Of a stretch of 64,000 nt of DNA, positions 35,114 through 43,969 are shown piece after piece (within the stretch, counting starts at the first letter, position 1; each line of letters begins with the position of its first letter). Position numbers and translations under genes: made by a program. The notes beneath the pieces are model-generated. The model had not been told where the DNA came from. It made no database searches and saw nothing but the letters and a program-made list of their open reading frames with translations. Origin of the DNA: Helicobacteraceae bacterium (GTDB lineage: Bacteria > Campylobacterota > Campylobacteria > Campylobacterales > Sulfurimonadaceae); contig JALWGC010000006.1 in NCBI GenBank assembly GCA_027038835.1, forward strand, positions 1 to 64,000. Direction: 5' to 3'.

Positions 35114-36472
35114 ATGAGTATATATAGAGAATACGACATTAGAGGGATTTTCGAAAAAGAGTTGAATGAAGAAAGCGTCACCAAAATTGGTTACGCACTT
35201 GCAAAGAAAATACAAGGGGAATACGTAGCGGTGGGGTATGATGCCAGAAGCCATTCTCCAGTATTGTTCGAGTACCTTGTAGCCGGTCTAAACGGCGGTG
35301 GAAAAACGGTGCTCGATATGGGGATGGTACCAACACCGGTAAACTACTTCTGCAACTATCAGTCCTTTGATGGTATCACTCCAAGTGCAAGCGTGATGAT
35401 AACTGGTTCGCACAACCCAAGCGAATACAACGGTTTTAAAATCACCATCGACAAAGCACCGTTTTTCGGCGAGCAAATATATGCACTCGGCAAAGAGTGC
35501 GAAGCGATGAAGGAAGTCCCAAAAGCGGATAGAAAAGTTATAAAAATCGATGCCAAAAAGCACTACATCGACTACATCGTCGAACAGTTCTCCCATCTAA
35601 AAGGGATGGAAACGAAAATCGTCTATGACTGCGGTAACGGGGTTGGAGGCGTTGTTTTACCGGAAATTTTTGAAAAACTCCAACTCGATGCCAAAGGGCT
35701 CTATGTAGAGCCTGACGGTACTTTTCCAAACCACCATCCAGACCCTTCAGTAGAGGAAAACTTAGCCGATGTCAAAGCTGAACTTGCCAAAGGGTACGAC
35801 ATCGCTTTTGCATACGACGGCGATGCCGACAGAATAGCGGTACTGACACACAAAAACAATATCAAAGGGGATATGATGGCACTTTTATACTCCCTCGTGA
35901 TGGACAAACCGACCGTCATCGGGGAGGTCAAATGTTCCCAAGTGATGTATGACGAGTTGGAAAAACGGGGCGCAAAAGCGATCATGTACAAAACAGGGCA
36001 CAGCAACCTCAAAGTGAAAATGAAAGAAACCGGAGCCGATTTGGCATGTGAAGTAAGCGGCCATATCTTTTTCAAACACCGATATTTCGGATACGACGAC
36101 GCTATTTACGCAACCTTTAGAATGCTCGAACTCCTCAAAGAGGGGATAGACCTCGATGCGGAGCTTGCAAAACTCCCTCAAGTGTTCTCCACCGAAGAGA
36201 TAAAAGTAAAAACCACCGAAGCGCAAAAATTTGCCGTTATCGACAAAGTAAAAGAGCTTTTGCAAAACCCGCCAAGCGATTTTCCGGCTATCGAAAGTAT
36301 CATAGACGTCGATGGAGTGCGCATCAACTTCGAAAACGGCTGGGGACTGGTAAGAGCTTCCAACACTACACCGGTTTTGGTTACTCGCTTCGAATCGACT
36401 ATAGAAAGTGAGGCGTTACGCTACGAAGAAGCTATAAACAAGCTTATCAAACAAGCGCAAGAGCTACTCTAA
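35114..36472 (+). CDS. phosphomannomutase/phosphoglucomutase
   Basis: A 452-residue alpha-D-phosphohexomutase (AlgC/ManB/PMM-PGM type) converting mannose- or glucose-6-phosphate to the 1-phosphate for LPS and nucleotide-sugar synthesis. The four family sites are present: phosphoserine loop 'ITGSHNPSEYNG' (about 97-108), metal loop 'AYDGDADRIAV' (about 236-246), sugar-binding 'CEVSGHIFF' (about 316-324; usually GE(M/L)SGH) and phosphate-binding 'RASNTTPVLVTRFE'. It starts 47 nt after the inverted-repeat element, with TATAAT at 35080-35085 as its likely -10. Symbol withheld because manB/algC/pgm cannot be separated here. Confidence 0.93.
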   Translation: MSIYREYDIRGIFEKELNEESVTKIGYALAKKIQGEYVAVGYDARSHSPVLFEYLVAGLNGGGKTVLDMGMVPTPVNYFCNYQSFDGITPSASVMITGSHNPSEYNGFKITIDKAPFFGEQIYALGKECEAMKEVPKADRKVIKIDAKKHYIDYIVEQFSHLKGMETKIVYDCGNGVGGVVLPEIFEKLQLDAKGLYVEPDGTFPNHHPDPSVEENLADVKAELAKGYDIAFAYDGDADRIAVLTHKNNIKGDMMALLYSLVMDKPTVIGEVKCSQVMYDELEKRGAKAIMYKTGHSNLKVKMKETGADLACEVSGHIFFKHRYFGYDDAIYATFRMLELLKEGIDLDAELAKLPQVFSTEEIKVKTTEAQKFAVIDKVKELLQNPPSDFPAIESIIDVDGVRINFENGWGLVRASNTTPVLVTRFESTIESEALRYEEAINKLIKQAQELL

Positions 36473-36478
36473 AAGTTT

Positions 36479-37327
36479 TTACTCTATCAACTCCACGTTC
36501 GCGCCAAAAGCTTTGGCGCTTACGCTCACTTTCGCACCGACATAGAACTTACCGACCTCTTCGCTACTGACAACCACTTCGACTATCTGCTGTGCTATGG
36601 CGACAACGACGACATAGATGACGTCCGATTTGTAAATCTCGAGCACTTCACCGCTAAATGTGAATTTCTGGCTTCCTTGCATCTTCAAAAGCACCTCTTT
36701 TGGAGTGCCCTCATCGACTATCTTCCCTTTTTTGAGTACGAACACTTTCGATGCGAGGCGGTATATTTCGCTTGGGTCGTGAGAAACCATAACGGTCGTG
36801 GTATTAAACTCTTTGTGCAAGCGTAAGATGTCGTTTTGAAGTTTTGCTCTCATTGCACTATCGAGTGCGGAAAGGGGCTCATCAAGCAAAAGAAGTTTGG
36901 GTTTTCGCATCAGTGCTCGAGCAAGTGCGACACGCTGTTTCTGCCCACCGCTTAATTGGGAAGGATACTTTTTTCTCAACTCTTGCAACTCTACGGTTTG
37001 TAGAAGATGCTCGGCTAGTTCTTTGTCTTTTCGCACAAAAAGGAGGTTTTTCTCTACGGTCATATTCTCAAACAACGCGTAGTTCTGAAACAAAAATCCC
37101 ACTTCCCTCTTTTGTGTCGGAAGAAAAAAACGCTCGCTTTGCCAAAGAGTCTGCCCTACTTTGAGTTCCCCCTTGGCGTTTTCAAGCCCTGCCAGTACAC
37201 GAAGCAGTGTCGTCTTGCCGCTACCACTCTCTCCGGCAATGGCGACAAAACTCCCCTCCTCTATGGAAAATTCGACTTCAAGCGAGAACTCTTTGGAAAC
37301 CTTTTTTTCAATCCATGCCGAAATCAT
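36479..37327 (-). CDS. modC: molybdate ABC transporter ATP-binding protein
   Basis: ATPase of the molybdate importer, 282 residues. Walker A '[11 protein letters not shown]' (residues 34-44), Q-loop '[10 protein letters not shown]', signature '[15 protein letters not shown]', Walker B '[12 protein letters not shown]' and switch His in '[13 protein letters not shown]'. The C-terminal part (about 215-282) resembles a Mop/TOBE oxyanion-binding domain. Its start overlaps modB by 4 nt and it converges with the phosphomannomutase gene 6 bp away. Molybdate supply would serve formate dehydrogenase, nitrate reductase or sulfite-oxidising enzymes, an inference. Confidence 0.93.
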   Translation of the reverse strand: MISAWIEKKVSKEFSLEVEFSIEEGSFVAIAGESGSGKTTLLRVLAGLENAKGELKVGQTLWQSERFFLPTQKREVGFLFQNYALFENMTVEKNLLFVRKDKELAEHLLQTVELQELRKKYPSQLSGGQKQRVALARALMRKPKLLLLDEPLSALDSAMRAKLQNDILRLHKEFNTTTVMVSHDPSEIYRLASKVFVLKKGKIVDEGTPKEVLLKMQGSQKFTFSGEVLEIYKSDVIYVVVVAIAQQIVEVVVSSEEVGKFYVGAKVSVSAKAFGANVELIE

Positions 37328-38013
37328 GACCCAAAAGCCCCAATATGTCGCTTGTAGCGATGATTGAAAACATATACCCCAAGCAAAACCGAAAAACTGA
37401 TAACAAGCATCACGGCACTGTAAATATGCGCGTTGTCGTAGTCCATCACTTCTACCATTTCGTAAATGGCGACCGAAGCGACTTTCGTTTCGTTTGGGAT
37501 GCTTCCTCCCACCATCAAAACTACACCGAATTCTCCGACGGTATGGGCGAACGTAACTATGAGTGCCGTTAGAAGCGAGGGTTTGATGTTTGGCAAAGCG
37601 ACACGCAACAAAGTAGTCAGTTTCCCTTTACCGCTAACGTAACTCGCTTCTATCATTTCTTGCTTCAAACCTTCAAAACCGCTTTGAAGAGGCTGAAGCA
37701 TAAACGGAAAACTATACATCATGCTCGCAACCACCAACCCCCAAAAAGTGAAAACGAGGCTTATGTGGAAATGTTCTTGCAAAAAAACACCCAAAGGGGA
37801 AGTCTGGGAAAAAAGCACCAACAAATAAAACCCGAGCACCGAAGGGGGAAGGACTATCGGCAAAGCGCTAAGCGCTTCGAACAACGGTTTTGTTTTGGAG
37901 CGAGTTTGCGAAAGCCACCACGCAAACGGCAAAGCGATGAAAAAAAGCAAAAGAGTCGTAACGAACGCCAGCTTGAAAGAGAGTAAAAAGGGGGTGAAAT
38001 CAACCTGCATCAA
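37324..38013 (-). CDS. modB: molybdate ABC transporter permease
   Basis: Inner-membrane channel subunit, 229 residues, with about five TM segments. The EAA loop that contacts ModC is '[27 protein letters not shown]' region (about 138-164). '[17 protein letters not shown]' is the ModB/CysT-type signature. Overlaps modA by 4 nt and modC by 4 nt. Confidence 0.94.
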   Translation of the reverse strand: MMQVDFTPFLLSFKLAFVTTLLLFFIALPFAWWLSQTRSKTKPLFEALSALPIVLPPSVLGFYLLVLFSQTSPLGVFLQEHFHISLVFTFWGLVVASMMYSFPFMLQPLQSGFEGLKQEMIEASYVSGKGKLTTLLRVALPNIKPSLLTALIVTFAHTVGEFGVVLMVGGSIPNETKVASVAIYEMVEVMDYDNAHIYSAVMLVISFSVLLGVYVFNHRYKRHIGAFGS

Positions 38014-38765
38014 CGCTCCACTTTATAACCGTAATTTTCAAAAATCTTTTTCGCTTTTGCACTAAATAAAAACGCATAGAACGCTTGTGCGGAAGCGTTG
38101 TTTTTCGCGTGGTGCAAAAGTGCCGCGCCTTGTGCGATTGGGGTGTAGAGTTTGGAATCTATCTCTATGTAGTTTTTCCCCTCTTTGAAGCGGCGAAGCG
38201 TGGGAGCGAAAAGAGCCGACTTGGCGATAAGCCCGACATCGGCGGCTTTTAGCGTGTAAAGCAATGTTTGCGATATCGATTCGGCATATACGAACTTCGG
38301 TTTTAGTGCTTCGTAAAGTCCGCTGTTTTTCAACGCTTCCACCGAAGCTTTTCCATACGGTGCCGTTTTGGGGTTTGCTATGGCTATCTTGTAAACGGTA
38401 TCATCCTTTAGCAGTGCCAAACCCTTGGAGAAATCACGCTCTTTGACGCTAAGCATCACAAGTGCGCCTTTTGCATACACACGCGGTTTTTGCAACGTTT
38501 TACCGCCGTCGTAAAGCTTTTGCACATAAGCGGTATTCGCACTTAAAAATATATCGTACGGCGCTCCGCGACTGATTTGTGTAGCGAGTTTACCGCTTCC
38601 GCTTATGGTAAAACGCAGATGTGCTTGTGGATGGGTCTGCAAAAAAGCGGTTTTTAGCTCTTTTAACGCATAGGTCAAATTCGCCGCTGCGGCGACATTC
38701 ACCTCCGAAGCGGATAAAAAAGTAACACAACTAAAAAGAAGTAAGAAAAAGTGGCGTATCATCAT
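38010..38765 (-). CDS. modA: periplasmic molybdate-binding protein
   Basis: Type II periplasmic binding protein of 251 residues that captures molybdate or tungstate. Signal peptide about 1-20 ([17 protein letters not shown]), then '[18 protein letters not shown]' and '[26 protein letters not shown]' region with the oxyanion-contacting serines, and '[13 protein letters not shown]'. Two consecutive ATG codons begin it (38765 and 38762). A 16-bp palindrome lies 14 nt upstream of the first. Confidence 0.94.
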   Translation of the reverse strand: MMIRHFFLLLFSCVTFLSASEVNVAAAANLTYALKELKTAFLQTHPQAHLRFTISGSGKLATQISRGAPYDIFLSANTAYVQKLYDGGKTLQKPRVYAKGALVMLSVKERDFSKGLALLKDDTVYKIAIANPKTAPYGKASVEALKNSGLYEALKPKFVYAESISQTLLYTLKAADVGLIAKSALFAPTLRRFKEGKNYIEIDSKLYTPIAQGAALLHHAKNNASAQAFYAFLFSAKAKKIFENYGYKVER

Positions 38766-38779
38766 AATCGAATTATCTC

Positions 38780-38795
38780 ATATTAGTACTAATAT
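38780..38795. promoter_or_regulatory. 16-bp perfect palindrome between modA and a divergent lipoprotein gene
   Basis: ATATTAGTACTAATAT is a perfect palindrome placed exactly midway between the modA start codon (38765) and the ATG of the divergent lipoprotein gene (38810), 14 nt from each. This is the geometry of a dimeric repressor operator controlling both genes. No modE-like gene is in the window, and the sequence is not the E. coli ModE consensus. Confidence 0.6.
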
Positions 38796-38809
38796 TGTAC
38801 CATTTCGTT

Positions 38810-39415
38810 ATGAAAAATATCTCGATAGCGACAATACTACTCTCTTTAACGTTGTTTTCAGGCTGTGGGAGTGACACCTCGAAGCATCCAAAACTGATGC
38901 ATACTAAAGAAGGTATCAACCCCAACTCCATTGTTGTGAGAGCGCAAGAACAAGCGCTTGAGCGCAAAAACAAGATCGAACTGGCGAAAATCGAAGCCAA
39001 AACGAAAGTGGAAGTGGAGAAAATCAAAGCCGAAAAAGACCTAAAAGTGGCGAAACTCCAAACCCAAACCCAAAAAGAGCTCGGCATCAAAACGGCAACT
39101 ACTCAGGTGGAGATGAAAAAAATCGATGCCAAAGTCAAAGAAAAAAGCTCGTACATCCTACTTATCATCGCTGCGATATTCGGTTTGATTATACTCTTTG
39201 TCTTCTACATGTGGTACAAACATAAAAAAAGGCAGATAGAAATAGAAGTGCAACTCGAAAAAGAGCGCCTCGAACATCAAAAAGAACTAAAAGAGCGTGA
39301 ATTTCAAGAACAGCGTTTGCACAAAATGATCGACCTTGCAGCTGATGGCAAACTCCCAAAGCAGATCGAGCAAGAACTGCTTCTACAAATAACCCACAAA
39401 AAAGGGAAGCGCTAA
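38810..39415 (+). CDS. lipoprotein with long charged helix and internal TM segment
   Basis: A 201-residue protein of unknown function. It has a lipoprotein signal (MKNISIATILLSLTLFSGC, Cys19), a long uninterrupted Lys/Glu/Ala helix (about 48-115, likely a coiled coil), a strong TM helix (about 118-142, 'YILLIIAAIFGLIILFVFYMWY'), and a second charged coiled coil to the end ('KRQIEIEVQLEKERLEHQKEL'). If lipidated, both the N-terminus and the TM would anchor it; otherwise the first segment is a plain TM. ATG 38810 is preferred over TTG 38795, which lies within the palindrome. Confidence 0.6.
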   Translation: MKNISIATILLSLTLFSGCGSDTSKHPKLMHTKEGINPNSIVVRAQEQALERKNKIELAKIEAKTKVEVEKIKAEKDLKVAKLQTQTQKELGIKTATTQVEMKKIDAKVKEKSSYILLIIAAIFGLIILFVFYMWYKHKKRQIEIEVQLEKERLEHQKELKEREFQEQRLHKMIDLAADGKLPKQIEQELLLQITHKKGKR

Positions 39416-39424
39416 AGCGCTTCC

Positions 39425-39529
39425 TTACACTTTGAATTTATCCACTTCCTGTTGCAATCGCATCGCGATATCTTTGAGTTGTAGGGAAACTTTCTCCAAC
39501 TCCCCACTTTCATCGAACACAGGAACCAA
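39425..39529 (-). pseudogene. relic of a methyl-accepting chemotaxis protein C-terminus
   Basis: The last ~30 codons, ending 'KDIAMRLQQEVDKFKV', match the typical C-terminal tail of bacterial chemoreceptors (…L…L…V.KFKV). Upstream the frame stays open to about 39755 but has no receptor signature (no EEIAAAT hairpin) and no plausible start with RBS. I read it as a decayed 3' fragment of an MCP gene; a chance similarity cannot be ruled out. The rest of 39530-39800 shows no gene. Confidence 0.4.
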
Positions 39530-39802
39530 ACCCCGTGTTACAAGGCCGGCACGTCCCACTTCGAAAGCTCCCAGCCGGTTTTTTCGTTTTAGCCACCTGT
39601 TTGATTGTATGGCGAAAAGAGTGCAAATCGTCACCGTGCTTTTGTAGATTCCACAACCGAACGAACGAATGGTTCTGTTATGCTCTTTGAGCGCATCGAT
39701 GACATATTTGTTGAACGAAAGATTTATCGCAAAAATAGGTTGTAAACTAAAAAGGTGTTACAAGAAAGAAAGATTATAAAGGTTGGATTATAAAATTATT
39801 AA

Positions 39803-39821
39803 CGCGCGTAAAGCTCGCGCG
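39803..39821 (-). terminator. GC-rich stem-loop terminator after the YeeE pair
   Basis: CGCGCG (39803-39808) and CGCGCG (39816-39821) form a 6-bp stem around a 7-nt loop, 10 nt past the stop of the second YeeE-like gene. On the minus strand a T-rich stretch (TTAATAATTTTAT) follows, giving a standard rho-independent terminator. Confidence 0.65.
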
Positions 39822-39830
39822 CTTGAAGAA

Positions 39831-40463
39831 TTATTCTTTATAGCCTATATCGTCGTTGTCGATCTCTTCGACCAATGGGATCGCGACACTCACGGCAACC
39901 AACGCGATACCGAATATCAAAATAACTACCGGAGAATCGCTCCAAGTGTTCAAGATGGAGAGTTTTCCCATATTCGGCCCCATCAAAGGTTTGAATATCG
40001 GCTCGTAAAATAGGGTGAAGAAAAGCCCGCCCAAAATACCGCCGAATGCTCCGACCATAATATCTATGCGCCCCTCGGCAACAGAAACCGGACCGGTACC
40101 GGGACATTTACCGAAAATCGCCATCGATGCACCGAATATCGTCCCCCCGATAATCAAACCACCCAAAATCATCGGTTTTATGTGGTAAGACGCATACCCC
40201 ATCTTGACCATGAAATACAACATTATACTTGCCAAACCGATAGCCAAAAAGAGCATCTTCGGCACAACCGTGTCTTTCAGTACCGAAAAACCGGCTATCT
40301 TTTCGAACTTGTGTACTTTGGTGTACTGGATAATCGAACCAAACACAATCCCCAAAACGAAAACGAGCAAAACCGACCCGTGCCCCTCATCGGTAACGGT
40401 AGCGAACATGCTCTCCAATCTTGCGATCATGCCGTCTTGCGCACTATACATCATCTTTGCCAC
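39831..40463 (-). CDS. YeeE/YedE family membrane protein (second half-transporter)
   Basis: A 210-residue inner-membrane protein of the YeeE/YedE (DUF395, thiosulfate/sulfur transporter) family with about four to five TM segments. The family Cys motif is 'FGKCPGTGPVSVAEG' (about 115-129). In this family conserved Cys residues relay thiosulfate or sulfur equivalents across the membrane. It starts 20 nt inside the preceding paralogue, so translation is coupled; together the two equal one full-length YeeE. A role in sulfur import or export is inferred, and would fit an SQR-bearing organism. Confidence 0.85.
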   Translation of the reverse strand: MAKMMYSAQDGMIARLESMFATVTDEGHGSVLLVFVLGIVFGSIIQYTKVHKFEKIAGFSVLKDTVVPKMLFLAIGLASIMLYFMVKMGYASYHIKPMILGGLIIGGTIFGASMAIFGKCPGTGPVSVAEGRIDIMVGAFGGILGGLFFTLFYEPIFKPLMGPNMGKLSILNTWSDSPVVILIFGIALVAVSVAIPLVEEIDNDDIGYKE

Positions 40464-40959
40464 CTTTTTTGTAGAACAGTTTTCCGGTAACTATCAAACT
40501 CGCCATCACGACGCCGCCGAAAATCAAACTGCTAAACGCCGTTTGGGTTACACCGCTTAGGAAGTGTCCGCTTGTACATCCCCCCGCCATTCTCGCACCG
40601 ATAATCAAGAAAAAACCACCAACAAAACTCCAAAAAAGTCTCGAAGCGGCAGAATCGTTTTTATACCGTTTCCAAGCATCAGGTACGATGGTGAAACGAA
40701 ACGTTTTGGTGATGAAAATCGCATTGATAAAAGCTCCGACAAGCACACCGAGCAAAAATACGCCTTCCCATGAACCGGGATTGTGAATCTCTTTCAAATA
40801 TACATACTTTTGGGGATCGAGATCGAACAAAATACCGGCGAAATACGGTACGTACGTCGAAGCACCGATAGGTCTGTTCGCCCCGAATACACTAAAAGTA
40901 AAAACCAACAGCAAAGCCATCGCGATGCCGCCAACCCACCATGGGATACGTTTTATCAT
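40444..40959 (-). CDS. YeeE/YedE family membrane protein (first half-transporter)
   Basis: A 171-residue inner-membrane protein with TM segments at about 10-28, 66-84, 110-130 and 145-165. It carries the diagnostic 'GARMAGGCTSGHFLSGV' motif (about 121-137), where the Cys is the conserved sulfur-relay residue. It is paired with the downstream half carrying the KCPGTG motif. Leader 'AGGAG' lies before its ATG. It is divergent from pyrC. Confidence 0.87.
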   Translation of the reverse strand: MIKRIPWWVGGIAMALLLVFTFSVFGANRPIGASTYVPYFAGILFDLDPQKYVYLKEIHNPGSWEGVFLLGVLVGAFINAIFITKTFRFTIVPDAWKRYKNDSAASRLFWSFVGGFFLIIGARMAGGCTSGHFLSGVTQTAFSSLIFGGVVMASLIVTGKLFYKKGGKDDV

Positions 40960-41021
40960 ATAATCTCCTATTATTTTAGAAATTGGATAAAATTATACAA
41001 AAAAATCGGTTAACTGATATA

Positions 41022-41035
41022 GTGTATCATTACAC
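41022..41035. promoter_or_regulatory. short inverted repeat upstream of pyrC
   Basis: GTGTA (41022-41026) and TACAC (41031-41035) are a perfect inverted repeat with a 4-nt spacer, 24 nt before the pyrC ATG and overlapping a GATATAGT promoter-like segment. It may be an operator; evidence is shape and position only. Confidence 0.3.
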
Positions 41036-41058
41036 GACAATTCAATGAGGACTTTTTT

Positions 41059-42066
41059 ATGAAAACACATACGCTTATTATGCCTTTAGATATGCACCTA
41101 CATCTACGTGACGGTGTGATGCTCGAAACCGTCGCACCCCTTAGCGCGTACAGTTTCAGCGGAGCGCTTGTCATGCCAAACCTCGTTCCGCCCGTGACTT
41201 CCAAAGAGGACGTAACAAGCTACAAAGAGCGGATATCCGCTGCCGTAGCGAACGATTATTTCGAACCTTATATGACGTTGTTTTACAAAAACTACTCTAA
41301 AGAGTTCCTAGAAGATGTACGCGATGAGATTCTCGCCATCAAACTCTACCCCGACGGTGCTACGACCAACAGCGACGGCGGAGTGAAAGATTTCGACATC
41401 GAATCTATGCGAGAGACTTTGCAAACTATGAGTGACCTTGGCATACCGCTTTGTGTGCATGGAGAAAGTGCCGGTTTCGTGATGGATAGAGAAAAAGAGT
41501 TTATGAGCGTTTACGAGCTTTTGGCGAAGAACTTTCCAGAGCTCAAAATCGTCATGGAGCATATAACGACAAAGGACGCGGTAGAGATGCTCGACAAATA
41601 CGACAACCTCTACGCTACCATCACCGTGCACCACCTTTTACTCACTCTCGATGACGTCATAGGTGGAATGATGATGCCACACCATTTTTGCAAGCCTATC
41701 GCCAAACGCCCCGAAGACCTTGATGCACTCCTAAACGTCGCCTTAGAAGCGCACCCGAAAGTGATGTTTGGAAGCGACTCCGCACCCCACCCCCAAAACA
41801 AGAAAGAAGCTTCTCATTGTGCCGCCGGCGTGTTTAGCGCACCTATAGCATTGCAGCTTCTTTGTGAAATCTTCGACCAATACGGCAAACTCGACAACCT
41901 CCAAGCGTTCGTCAGCGACAACGCACAAAGCATCTACGGGATTTGTCCCGAGTTCAAAGAGGTTACCCTTGTGGAAAAAGAGTTCATCGTCCCTGCCAAA
42001 TACGGCGATGTCGTCCCGATGTATGCCAATCAAGCCATAGGATGGTCTATCGAGAATGTCGAGTAA
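41059..42066 (+). CDS. pyrC: dihydroorotase (type II)
   Basis: Pyrimidine synthesis enzyme that cyclises carbamoyl aspartate to dihydroorotate; 335 residues. 'MPLDMHLHLRDG' holds the metal HxH pair, 'KLYPDGATTNSDGGV' contains the lysine that is carboxylated, and 'MEHITTKDAVEML', 'HHLLLTLDD' and 'FGSDSAPHP' complete the metal and substrate sites. It overlaps the response-regulator gene by 11 bp, an unusual partnership. Confidence 0.96.
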   Translation: MKTHTLIMPLDMHLHLRDGVMLETVAPLSAYSFSGALVMPNLVPPVTSKEDVTSYKERISAAVANDYFEPYMTLFYKNYSKEFLEDVRDEILAIKLYPDGATTNSDGGVKDFDIESMRETLQTMSDLGIPLCVHGESAGFVMDREKEFMSVYELLAKNFPELKIVMEHITTKDAVEMLDKYDNLYATITVHHLLLTLDDVIGGMMMPHHFCKPIAKRPEDLDALLNVALEAHPKVMFGSDSAPHPQNKKEASHCAAGVFSAPIALQLLCEIFDQYGKLDNLQAFVSDNAQSIYGICPEFKEVTLVEKEFIVPAKYGDVVPMYANQAIGWSIENVE

Positions 42067-42706
42067 AATTCTCGTCGTCGAAGACGATACCCTCCTATCC
42101 CAAACGCTCGAAGACCTTTTGGAAGAGGAAGGGTACGAAGTGACTTTGGCCATAAACGGTGAAGAAGCGCTTGAGAAAACCTTCAACGAGCGTTTCTCGC
42201 TTTACTTGCTCGATATCAACCTCCCTTTGCTTGATGGTGTAACTCTTCTTAAGGAGCTTAGAGGCGCACAAGATACGACTCCTGCCATCTTCTTGACATC
42301 ACACAAAAAAGAGGAAAAACTCAAAGAGGGTTTTTTAGTCGGCGGGGACGATTACATCACGAAGCCGTTCGAAAATGAAGAACTCCTGCTTCGTATCCAA
42401 GCGCTTCTTCGCCGTACACAGCAAAAAGCTCCAAAACAAGTAGGTGATTTTACGATAGAAAACGGTGAGATTCTCTTTAGGAACGAACCGCTTGAGCTCT
42501 CCAAAAAAGAATACGACCTCCTCTCACTCTTTTTACAAAACGCCAACAAAGCCTTGCCCAAAGAGCATATAATCGAAACTATCTGGAATACGAGCGAATC
42601 CGGCAGCGAAGGAGCCATACGGGTTTATATCAACCGTCTTAAAAAGCACCTCCCGCAAATCACCATCGAAAATATCAGAGGCATAGGGTACAAACTTGTT
42701 TTATAA
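42056..42706 (+). CDS. OmpR-family response regulator
   Basis: A 216-residue regulator: a receiver domain (1-115) with acidic pocket 'VVEDD' and phospho-acceptor Asp53 ('YLLDINLPLLDG'), and a winged-helix DNA-binding domain (125-216) with 'ELSKKEYDLLSLFLQNANK' and 'VYINRLKKHL'. The start lies inside pyrC (11-bp overlap) and its 3' end overlaps the sensor kinase by 11 bp, so it forms a coupled pair with that kinase. Signal unknown. Confidence 0.94.
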   Translation: MSSKILVVEDDTLLSQTLEDLLEEEGYEVTLAINGEEALEKTFNERFSLYLLDINLPLLDGVTLLKELRGAQDTTPAIFLTSHKKEEKLKEGFLVGGDDYITKPFENEELLLRIQALLRRTQQKAPKQVGDFTIENGEILFRNEPLELSKKEYDLLSLFLQNANKALPKEHIIETIWNTSESGSEGAIRVYINRLKKHLPQITIENIRGIGYKLVL

Positions 42707-43526
42707 CCTGAAAATCCTTATAGCGTTTTTCTACCTTGTAACGGTTTTAGGGTTTATCGCCCTTTTTTACTACCTGCGCGACGTTTTGGGTTTTTCCCTT
42801 TTTGCAAGTGGCAGCGTACTTATAGCGCTTAGTGGCTTGAGCGCGTATTTGTTAGCGCGTTTTTCGACACAACCTCTACTCGATTATATAGAGGAGTTAA
42901 AATCGCTCTCTAGCGAAACGCTCCATGAACTCAACCTCCCCATAGCGACGATCAAAACCAACCTTTCGATGGTAAGAAAAAATCAAACCGACCAAAAACT
43001 TCTCAAACGTCTTGGAAGAATCGAAGAGGCGACAAAGATGCTTCAAGAGCGCTACGACGAGCTCGACCACCTCATAAAAACCCAAACGACGCAAAAGATT
43101 CAAGAACGCTTCCGCATAGACGAATTGCTCGAAAAACGGGTGAATTTTCTTCAAAACATCTACCCCTCCCACACCATAGAGCTCTATACCGAGGAAAAAA
43201 CGCTCATCGGCGATCCCGTAGGGCTTTCAAAAGCGATAGACAATCTTATAGACAACGCCGTTAAATATTCACCAAAAAATAGTAAAATTACCGTTACGTT
43301 CAGCTTGGACACCCTTTCTATAGCCGATACCGGTGAAGGGATCGACGAAGTGGAACTTGTAAAGATTTTCGATCGTTTCTACCAACAAGAAAAACATAGT
43401 CCCGGCTTTGGGATCGGGCTTTTTATGGTAAAACGGTTTTGCGATAAAAACTCCATAGAACTTTCGATCCATTCGAAGAAAAACGAAGGAACGAGAGTAG
43501 AGATGAAATTCAAGGACAAAAATTGA
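42696..43526 (+). CDS. membrane sensor histidine kinase
   Basis: A compact 276-residue kinase: two TM helices (about 6-27 and 34-54) with almost no periplasmic loop, so it probably senses within the membrane or cytosol. HisKA has His77 ('SETLHELNLPIATIKTNL'), and the ATPase domain has 'NLIDNAVKYSP', 'IADTGEGID' and 'GFGIGLFMVKRF'. The start is TTG overlapping the regulator gene; no closer ATG keeps TM1. Its stop overlaps the exbB TTG (TTGA). Confidence 0.92.
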   Translation: MFYNLKILIAFFYLVTVLGFIALFYYLRDVLGFSLFASGSVLIALSGLSAYLLARFSTQPLLDYIEELKSLSSETLHELNLPIATIKTNLSMVRKNQTDQKLLKRLGRIEEATKMLQERYDELDHLIKTQTTQKIQERFRIDELLEKRVNFLQNIYPSHTIELYTEEKTLIGDPVGLSKAIDNLIDNAVKYSPKNSKITVTFSLDTLSIADTGEGIDEVELVKIFDRFYQQEKHSPGFGIGLFMVKRFCDKNSIELSIHSKKNEGTRVEMKFKDKN

Positions 43527-43969
43527 CTCAAAACACACTTTTAAGCTATGCGACCGACTTTGTGGATTACGGAATTATCGGGATTCTCATCCTTCTTAGT
43601 ATCGTTGCGCTTTGGATATTTATAGAGCGGATGATGTTTTACAAAAGTTTACAAGTAGAAAACTATAAAAACAGAGACGAACTCGAACTCGACCTCACCG
43701 ACAATATAAACATCGTCAGCACCATCGCTTCGAACGCTCCTTACATAGGACTGCTTGGAACGGTTTTGGGGATTATGTTGACATTCTACACACTCGGCGA
43801 CATCGGTTCGGTCGATGCGAAAAAGATAATGACCGGTCTTGCCATGGCGCTCAAAGCGACCGCTATGGGGCTTATCGTGGCGATTCCGGCTATCGTTTTC
43901 TATACAATCCTGACACGAAAAATCGAGAAGATTCTTACACGCTACGACATACTCAACGAAGAGCGATAG
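43523..43969 (+). CDS. exbB: ExbB-family proton-channel protein
   Basis: A 148-residue inner-membrane protein of the MotA/TolQ/ExbB family. TM1 is about 14-33; 'ASNAPYIGLLGTVLGIMLTFYTLG' and 'MTGLAMALKATAMGLIVAIPAIVFYTIL' are the paired channel helices. Together with ExbD it uses the proton gradient to energise a TonB-like protein for outer-membrane uptake. TTG start overlapping the kinase stop; exbD starts directly after. No tonB is adjacent. Confidence 0.92.
   Translation: MTQNTLLSYATDFVDYGIIGILILLSIVALWIFIERMMFYKSLQVENYKNRDELELDLTDNINIVSTIASNAPYIGLLGTVLGIMLTFYTLGDIGSVDAKKIMTGLAMALKATAMGLIVAIPAIVFYTILTRKIEKILTRYDILNEER

Noticed and set aside
39432-39647. 71-codon plus-strand frame after the lipoprotein gene
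   Set aside because: No start context and no family resemblance; the complementary strand carries the chemoreceptor-tail similarity.
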